Shown here one piece after another: positions 59,329 to 64,000 of a stretch of DNA of 64,000 bases. The DNA comes from Pseudomonadota bacterium (lineage in GTDB: Bacteria; Pseudomonadota; Gammaproteobacteria; Acidiferrobacterales; UBA6901), in assembly GCA_021783175.1 (NCBI GenBank), contig JAJXUF010000006.1, positions 1-64,000 on the forward strand. The letters are read 5' to 3'. The position numbers and the translations under genes are program-made. Numbering within the stretch: position 1 is the first letter of the stretch; the number at the start of each line of letters is the position of its first letter. The notes under the pieces are model-generated. The model had not been told where the DNA came from and searched no databases. It saw only the letters and a list, made by a program, of their open reading frames with translations.

Positions 59329-60306
59329 ATGCGACCCGCTTTTTCAGTAGTACTACTAACAACCCTGATCGGTGCAGGCCAGGGACTTTTCCTTGCGCTC
59401 TATACGATCGAAATTTACGCCAGTCTCAGGCTGCTGCCTTTTCCTAACGCCGGATTTTTCAGCCAGGGCAGTGGTATTGCGGTTGCGCTGCTCGTTGCTG
59501 GACTGATTGCTTCGTTTTTTCACTTGGGCCATCCGGAACGCGCATGGCGGTCCGCCGCCAGATGGCGCACATCTTGGCTATCGCGCGAGGTGATTGCCCT
59601 GCCAGCGGTGATCGTGGCTGTAGCATTGTATGGCCTGGTTCACTATTTCCACTGGAACCTGAGGCTGTTGCATATTCAGACCCCCATTGCTAATGATCTT
59701 TCGCTGATCATCGGAGTCGGGGCAGTTGCCGTGACCTTCACGCTGTTCCTGTGCACCGGCATGATCTACGCCTGTATCAAGTTTTTGCAGGAGTGGGCCA
59801 CTTGGCTGACCGTGGCAAACTATCTGCTTTTTGGTCTTGCATCCGGATTTGTGCTGGCCAGTGCCTATGCGGCGTATCGTGCCCCGGAATTGGTGCTGTT
59901 CCTGGCGACGTGGGCAACGATTCTGACGCTGGCAGCGCTAATTACCCGCACAGCCTCGTTGATTCGCAATGCTAGGCTGCGACATAAGTCATCGCTACAG
60001 ACCGCGATTGGCGTGCGGCATGGCAACATCAAGCAGAAGGCTCAAGGATTCATGGGTGGGTCGTTCAATACACGCGAATTCTTCCATGGAGTCAGCGCCA
60101 GGCTTTTTCGGTCTCTCAAATGGTTGTTTATCGTGCTGGTTTTCCCGCTGACGGTGTTGTTGGTTTGGGCCGGCGTCATTTTGCATAACCCGGGACTGAT
60201 GGCTGTCGCCTTCGGGGTGCAGTACCTGGGTCTGTTTATCGAGCGCTGGTTCTTTTTTGCCCAGGCGAACCACCCGCAGAATCTCTATTACCAGGTTGTC
60301 TCCTGA
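59329..60306 (+). CDS. soeC: Sulfite:quinone oxidoreductase membrane anchor
   Basis: DmsC-like membrane subunit of 325 residues with about eight hydrophobic helices. It starts MRPAFSVVLLTTLIGAGQGL, and has the FFHLGHPERAWRSAARWRTS loop common to DmsC/SoeC proteins. It carries the quinone site that accepts electrons from SoeB. The gap of 83 bp from soeB is longer than the soeA-soeB overlap but no terminator is seen, so one operon is likely. The 3' end faces the decayed EAL sequence on the other strand. Confidence 0.92.
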   Translation: MRPAFSVVLLTTLIGAGQGLFLALYTIEIYASLRLLPFPNAGFFSQGSGIAVALLVAGLIASFFHLGHPERAWRSAARWRTSWLSREVIALPAVIVAVALYGLVHYFHWNLRLLHIQTPIANDLSLIIGVGAVAVTFTLFLCTGMIYACIKFLQEWATWLTVANYLLFGLASGFVLASAYAAYRAPELVLFLATWATILTLAALITRTASLIRNARLRHKSSLQTAIGVRHGNIKQKAQGFMGGSFNTREFFHGVSARLFRSLKWLFIVLVFPLTVLLVWAGVILHNPGLMAVAFGVQYLGLFIERWFFFAQANHPQNLYYQVVS

Positions 60307-60369
60307 GTCCCGCGCCGCGGTTGCCGGGAAACAGCATTGCGTCCGACCAGCTATAAACTGCCGCTGGTG

Positions 60370-61002
60370 GAAACACAGTGTCCTGCAGGTCGACCTTGAC
60401 GACGCCCTTCACCTGGGGCAAGTCTGATATTGAAAGGCCCTGCGCATAATCCGCGTCGATGCGGTGCAAGGCGGAGATAGTGCCCTGGTTCTCCGCAAAC
60501 TCCGCGATGGTGTGAATCCCTGCGGCGTGGCCGATCTTATTAGTGGCCTCAACCATTGAGTGCTAGCAGGTGTCATTGATCATATTCCCTATGAGATCGC
60601 CACTTATCTTGAGCTAATCCACCTGGAGCTGCTTGAGATAGCAAATCGACCTGATGGCACCGCCGAAATTGTCGATGGCGCTGGCGCCGCCATTTTTGCG
60701 CAACTTGGTGACCTGATGCGCACGGCCGTCAAGCTTGGTGGGCGCCGCAGCATCCTCGATTTCGAAAACAACCGAACCGGGGAAAAAGCCCGCAACCGTC
60801 AGCATGGTTCATGGCGAACCTCAGAAATTCATCCTGATTCAAGGAATGTGCGGATATGTTAATGGCGAATGTCTACGGCCCGCCGCTGTAGTCCGCGTGC
60901 AGCAAAATAGCGTTCTTTTCCGGCATCCCCGGATAGAGCAACTGCAGCTTGGCAGAAAAGTTTCAGCCGGTCTTCTTCTACGGTGTGCCCGAGGCGCAAT
61001 GC
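60370..61002 (-). pseudogene. Decayed EAL (cyclic-di-GMP phosphodiesterase) domain
   Basis: Minus-strand sequence directly after the diguanylate cyclase stop still reads as an EAL domain in pieces: HTVEEDRLKLFCQAAVALSG (first strand, in frame with the cyclase past its TAG), then INISAHSLNQDEFLRFAMNH, VVFEIEDAAAPTKL, GASAIDNFGGAIRSICYLKQ and MVEATNKIGHAAGIHTIAEF up to ADYAQGLSISDLP. The pieces are separated by frameshifts and stops (TAG within the LPVD-Y-LKI region and before MVEATN), and about 100 residues holding the EAL signature are missing. It cannot encode an active phosphodiesterase. Confidence 0.88.
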
Positions 61003-62670
61003 CTAGGAAATACCATCGTGCTGCTGCCGCAAGGCATTGGCGTCGGCGTGGTATTTGTGGATGCAGTTACGGCCGTCATCCTTCGCCGAATAGCAGGCCA
61101 TGTCCGCTGCGGCCAGGATGTCTGCAATACCGGTAGCGGGTGGGGAAATCGCCACCACGCCTATACTGACGCCAACATCGAAGCTGTGGTTCTGCCACAC
61201 AAAGTGGAAGTTTCGTGTCCGGCTGAGCAGGTCCTGCGCTATAACCATTGCTTGGTCTGCGTCGCAATGCCTGAGCAGCAGACCGAATTCATCGCCGCCT
61301 AAACGCGCAATTATATCCGAGTCCCGCGTCGCCCCACGCAGCATTTTGCTGAATCGTTTCAGCAGTTCGTCGCCGGCAGCATGACCACAGGTATCGTTGA
61401 CGACCTTAAACTGGTCCATGTCGATATAACAGAGCGTGTGTTCGCAAGAATCTGACCGCAGTTCATCCAGGGCCAACTGCAGCTGTTTTTCAAATTCTCG
61501 CCGGTTGTACAGTCCTGTTAGGGCATCGTGACTGGCAAGATATGAAAGCTGTCGGGTCATGCGGCGCGTCGGACCAACATCATGAAACACCATAATTGCA
61601 CCGACCAGTCGGCGATTGCGGTCATGTATCGGTGCTGCCGAGGGGGCGATGTCTAGTGCGCGCCCGTCAGGACAAAGCAATACAACACGATCCATGCGGC
61701 CGATGACTTCTCCACGGAGCAGGCATTCTCTTACCGGGTTCTCAACTGATTGGCGACTATCCTCGTCGACCAATTTGAATACGTCTGAGAGCGGTCGCCC
61801 GATTGCGTCTGCTGCATCCCAGCCTGTGAGAGCTTCCGCCGCCGGATTCAGGTATTCCACCGTTGCGCGGGCATCGGTGGTAATTACGGCATCGCCGATC
61901 GAATGCAGTGCAACCTCGGCTCGTTCCTTCTCAGCGTAAAGCTCCGACTCCGATTGTTTGGCGCGTTCCAGTGCCTCGCGCAGAGCGAGCTGTTGGGCGA
62001 CGGTGAAGTCGAGCGCTTGGTTAATGAACTTTGCGAGAAAGCCGAACTCATCGTCACGCGTATCATCGAAACGTCTGGCTGTTTCGCCGCTACCGATCGC
62101 GCGCGCGGCCTCGATCATCCGCTCGAACGGGCGCGACAATAAGTGATTTAGCACCCACTGTAGAATCACCCCGAATGTCAATAGGACTATGCCCATGGCT
62201 GCAAGTACGTGCTTGCGGTCTGTGGCGAGAGCATTGGGAATTGAAGGGTTATAAACGGCGACAAATGCCGCTGCGGGTTGCAATTTGCGTCTGCCCGTCA
62301 TGTAGCGGACCACTCTCGTATATGCCTCGAGCCTCGGACCGGTGTTTCCGGCCAGGATGTGCTTTGTGCCGATACGGATGTCGACTCCGGATACCCCGGT
62401 TCTGTCTATGAACTTCAGCGCCAGCATTTCAAGCTGCCCCACAGATGGTTCAGGTGTACGCGCCAGGCTCTGGCCCAGAGAATAAGCGAGACGATCCGCG
62501 TAGGAGTTATAGCGAAGGGTAATTTCATGCTCCTGACCACGCAGACGCATGAAGGTAACAAACACCCCCACCAGCACCATTCCCCAGAACACGATGCCCG
62601 CGATCCTGGTCGGTAGCGTCGTAAGCTGGCGATTGCGAAAGTCCGCCGCAGCGCGCCTATTGTCGATCAT
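61003..62670 (-). CDS. Membrane PAS-GGDEF diguanylate cyclase
   Basis: Protein of 555 residues that would make cyclic di-GMP. A first membrane helix (about 22-42) and a second (158-178) bracket a short periplasmic sensor, followed by a HAMP linker (about 180-232), a PAS domain (VITTDARATVEYLNPAAEAL around 260-280) and a GGDEF domain with SHDALTGLYNRREFEKQL and the active-site RLGGDEFGLLL. The frame ends at a TAG, beyond which remnants of a fused EAL domain continue in frame, so the ancestor was a GGDEF-EAL protein. The ATG at 62670 overlaps the stop of the preceding small membrane-protein gene (ATGA). Confidence 0.92.
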   Translation of the reverse strand: MIDNRRAAADFRNRQLTTLPTRIAGIVFWGMVLVGVFVTFMRLRGQEHEITLRYNSYADRLAYSLGQSLARTPEPSVGQLEMLALKFIDRTGVSGVDIRIGTKHILAGNTGPRLEAYTRVVRYMTGRRKLQPAAAFVAVYNPSIPNALATDRKHVLAAMGIVLLTFGVILQWVLNHLLSRPFERMIEAARAIGSGETARRFDDTRDDEFGFLAKFINQALDFTVAQQLALREALERAKQSESELYAEKERAEVALHSIGDAVITTDARATVEYLNPAAEALTGWDAADAIGRPLSDVFKLVDEDSRQSVENPVRECLLRGEVIGRMDRVVLLCPDGRALDIAPSAAPIHDRNRRLVGAIMVFHDVGPTRRMTRQLSYLASHDALTGLYNRREFEKQLQLALDELRSDSCEHTLCYIDMDQFKVVNDTCGHAAGDELLKRFSKMLRGATRDSDIIARLGGDEFGLLLRHCDADQAMVIAQDLLSRTRNFHFVWQNHSFDVGVSIGVVAISPPATGIADILAAADMACYSAKDDGRNCIHKYHADANALRQQHDGIS

Positions 62671-63071
62671 TTGAGCCCAGCCCATCTGAGACCCAGAACC
62701 ATGGGACAGACGCCACTTAGGCCCGCGCCGAGCAATCCGAATCCCATGAACCATGGCAGGAACCAGAGCCGGTTGGTAAAGAAAATGCCTCCCAGCGCAA
62801 TCATTGCCGTAACGATCAGTGACAGGGCCTGTTCAGCCTCTAGGGTAAACGCAGCGCCAATGGCGGCGTCTGTTAACCCGGTATGGGTTGATAAATCCGA
62901 TGATGATGCACGGCCAGCCCGCAGATGCGTCACGATGCGCGAAATGCGCCAACCGGTAATTCCCTGAGACAAGGAAAGTACGGCGAGGCCCGCAACCAGG
63001 AAGTCGAGACTGAAATAAAGACCGACAAGCAATGCCGTGCCAAAAAGGAGGCGAAACGTACGTTCTGTCAT
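62667..63071 (-). CDS. Small membrane protein with DUF2892-like segments
   Basis: Inner-membrane protein of 134 residues. The N-terminal FGTALLVGLYFSLDFLVAGL and the C-terminal LPWFMGFGLLGAGLSGVCPM are two similar hydrophobic hairpins like those of the DUF2892 family; between them lies a polar stretch. The GVCP cysteine is also found in YgaP-type tails. Its stop overlaps the start of the diguanylate cyclase gene, so the two are co-translated; a sensing partnership is possible but not shown. The ATG at 63071 is preferred; the frame extends to 63113. Confidence 0.72.
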   Translation of the reverse strand: MTERTFRLLFGTALLVGLYFSLDFLVAGLAVLSLSQGITGWRISRIVTHLRAGRASSSDLSTHTGLTDAAIGAAFTLEAEQALSLIVTAMIALGGIFFTNRLWFLPWFMGFGLLGAGLSGVCPMVLGLRWAGLK

Positions 63072-63410
63072 ATACCCTCTGCTGGCCGGGCGTGAATTGT
63101 CAGCATGCGGCAATCATTGCCGCGGACAGCTGCGGATAACCCTCCGCGAGTAACTTGCATGACCCCACGTAATGAGATGTTTTTTACCGGGTTGTTGCAA
63201 TTTCCATGCCGCAGATCCGAATTTTCTGCTACTGAAGCTTGAAACTGCGGCGGAGGTGGGTGGCCCGTATGCCTATATTGGCCGCGGGTAAATTGGTCAT
63301 TTGGGCGTTCCGGGGCTGAAAACTTTGGCCGTATCCGGTAAAGTCCGCGTTCCGGGGCGGCGCGCTAATCCCGCGCCACCGTCTTCAGCAAGTTTTAAGG
63401 ATGAGATTCC

Positions 63411-64000
63411 ATGCGTGATTACAAGATTGCCCCGTCGATTCTGTCGGCGGACTTTGCCCGGCTGGGCGAGGAAGTCACAAAGGTGCTCGAGGCTGGCGCT
63501 GATATCGTCCATTTCGACGTCATGGACAATCACTACGTACCCAATCTCACCATCGGTCCGCTGGTGTGCGAGGCGTTGCGCAAGCATGGCGTAAAAGCTG
63601 ACATCGATGTGCATCTGATGGTCAAACCGGTAGACCGCATCATTCCGGATTTTGCCAAGGCCGGAGCCACCTACATCACATTCCACCCGGAAGGTACCGA
63701 ACACATAGACCGCTCGCTGCAGCTGGTAAGGGACTCGGGCTGCAAATCCGGGCTAGTATTCAATCCGGCCACCCCTCTCGACTACCTTAAGTATGTCCTG
63801 GATAAGATCGACATGGTGCTGCTCATGTCGGTTAACCCCGGTTTCGGTGGTCAGAGTTTCATCCGCTCCAGCCTGGACAAGCTAAGCGAGGCACGGCGCA
63901 TCATCGACGAGAGTGGTCGAGATATTCGGCTGGAGATCGATGGTGGGGTCAAGGTTGATAATATCCGCGAAATCGCTGAAGCCGGGGCCGACACGTTTGT
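63411..64000 (+). CDS. rpe: Ribulose-phosphate 3-epimerase, 3' end beyond window
   Basis: Interconverts ribulose-5-phosphate and xylulose-5-phosphate, needed to regenerate the RuBisCO substrate. The first 196 residues are present. Metal and catalytic residues are in [62 protein letters not shown] and [11 protein letters not shown]. The barrel lacks only its final strands, which lie past the window edge. AAGGATGAG is upstream of the ATG. The 300 bp before it hold no gene, but contain a direct repeat GCGTTCCGGGGC near 63304 and 63347. Confidence 0.96.
   Translation, partial: MRDYKIAPSILSADFARLGEEVTKVLEAGADIVHFDVMDNHYVPNLTIGPLVCEALRKHGVKADIDVHLMVKPVDRIIPDFAKAGATYITFHPEGTEHIDRSLQLVRDSGCKSGLVFNPATPLDYLKYVLDKIDMVLLMSVNPGFGGQSFIRSSLDKLSEARRIIDESGRDIRLEIDGGVKVDNIREIAEAGADTF

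Overview
The window looks like chromosome from a chemolithoautotrophic, sulfur-oxidising proteobacterium, most likely a gammaproteobacterium or betaproteobacterium of the Acidithiobacillus / Acidiferrobacter / Sulfuricaulis kind. I cannot place the genus. The reasons are Calvin-cycle genes with two complete form I RuBisCO operons, a sulfide:quinone oxidoreductase closely resembling the Acidithiobacillus ferrooxidans enzyme, a cytoplasmic sulfite dehydrogenase (soeABC), and copper-handling genes. GC content is moderate (mid-50s by eye) and most genes carry a clear Shine-Dalgarno.

Layout. 1-4.3 kb: the start of bioA (cut by the window edge), an orphan PhnD-type binding protein, a thioredoxin-fold protein, a small hypothetical and an inositol-monophosphatase-family phosphatase. 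4.7-12.2 kb: a co-directional carbon block tkt-gap-pgk-pyk-fba. 12.8-24.5 kb: two RuBisCO modules in tandem, each built as a divergent cbbR, then cbbL-cbbS, then its own activase. The first is form IA with cbbQ-orf-cbbO. The second is red-type form IC with cbbX and two small unknown genes. 24.6-28.2 kb: an aminotransferase, a beta-carbonic anhydrase and a cytosolic PDC-sensor protein. 28.2-30.3 kb: a gene-poor stretch ending in an intact IS3-family element with recognisable ends and a 3-bp target duplication. 30.3-35.3 kb: an IclR-controlled module of a transketolase-like enzyme and a DUF1537 acid-sugar kinase, followed by a SemiSWEET transporter. 35.3-46.8 kb: housekeeping and redox/metal genes (murI, a cnoX with an in-frame amber stop, psiE, purC, a lipoprotein cytochrome c, a metallochaperone, copA with an overlapping cupredoxin, a class II ribonucleotide reductase). 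47-49.7 kb: rimO and tolC on the minus strand. 50.7-60.3 kb: sulfur oxidation, with sqr diverging from a FisR-like sigma-54 activator, then small envelope/metal genes and soeABC. 60.3-63.1 kb: a diguanylate cyclase whose former EAL domain is decaying. 63.4 kb to the edge: rpe, returning to the Calvin cycle.

How it fits together. Sulfide is oxidised by Sqr, probably switched on by FisR and sigma-54 in response to sulfane sulfur. Sulfite is oxidised by SoeABC. Both feed electrons to quinone, and the resulting energy drives CO2 fixation by the two RuBisCOs, with carbonic anhydrase and the tkt/gap/pgk/fba/rpe enzymes supporting the cycle. Phosphoribulokinase and a classical fructose-bisphosphatase are not in this window.

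Points most worth a second look: (i) a shared AT-rich element in both cbbR-cbbL intergenic regions; (ii) strong hairpins placed between cbbS and the activase gene in both RuBisCO operons; (iii) three unassigned small genes embedded in or behind the RuBisCO operons; (iv) the IclR / transketolase-like / DUF1537 module; (v) the sqr sigma-54 promoter facing a FisR with the expected cysteine spacing; (vi) amber interruptions in cnoX and in the former GGDEF-EAL gene.
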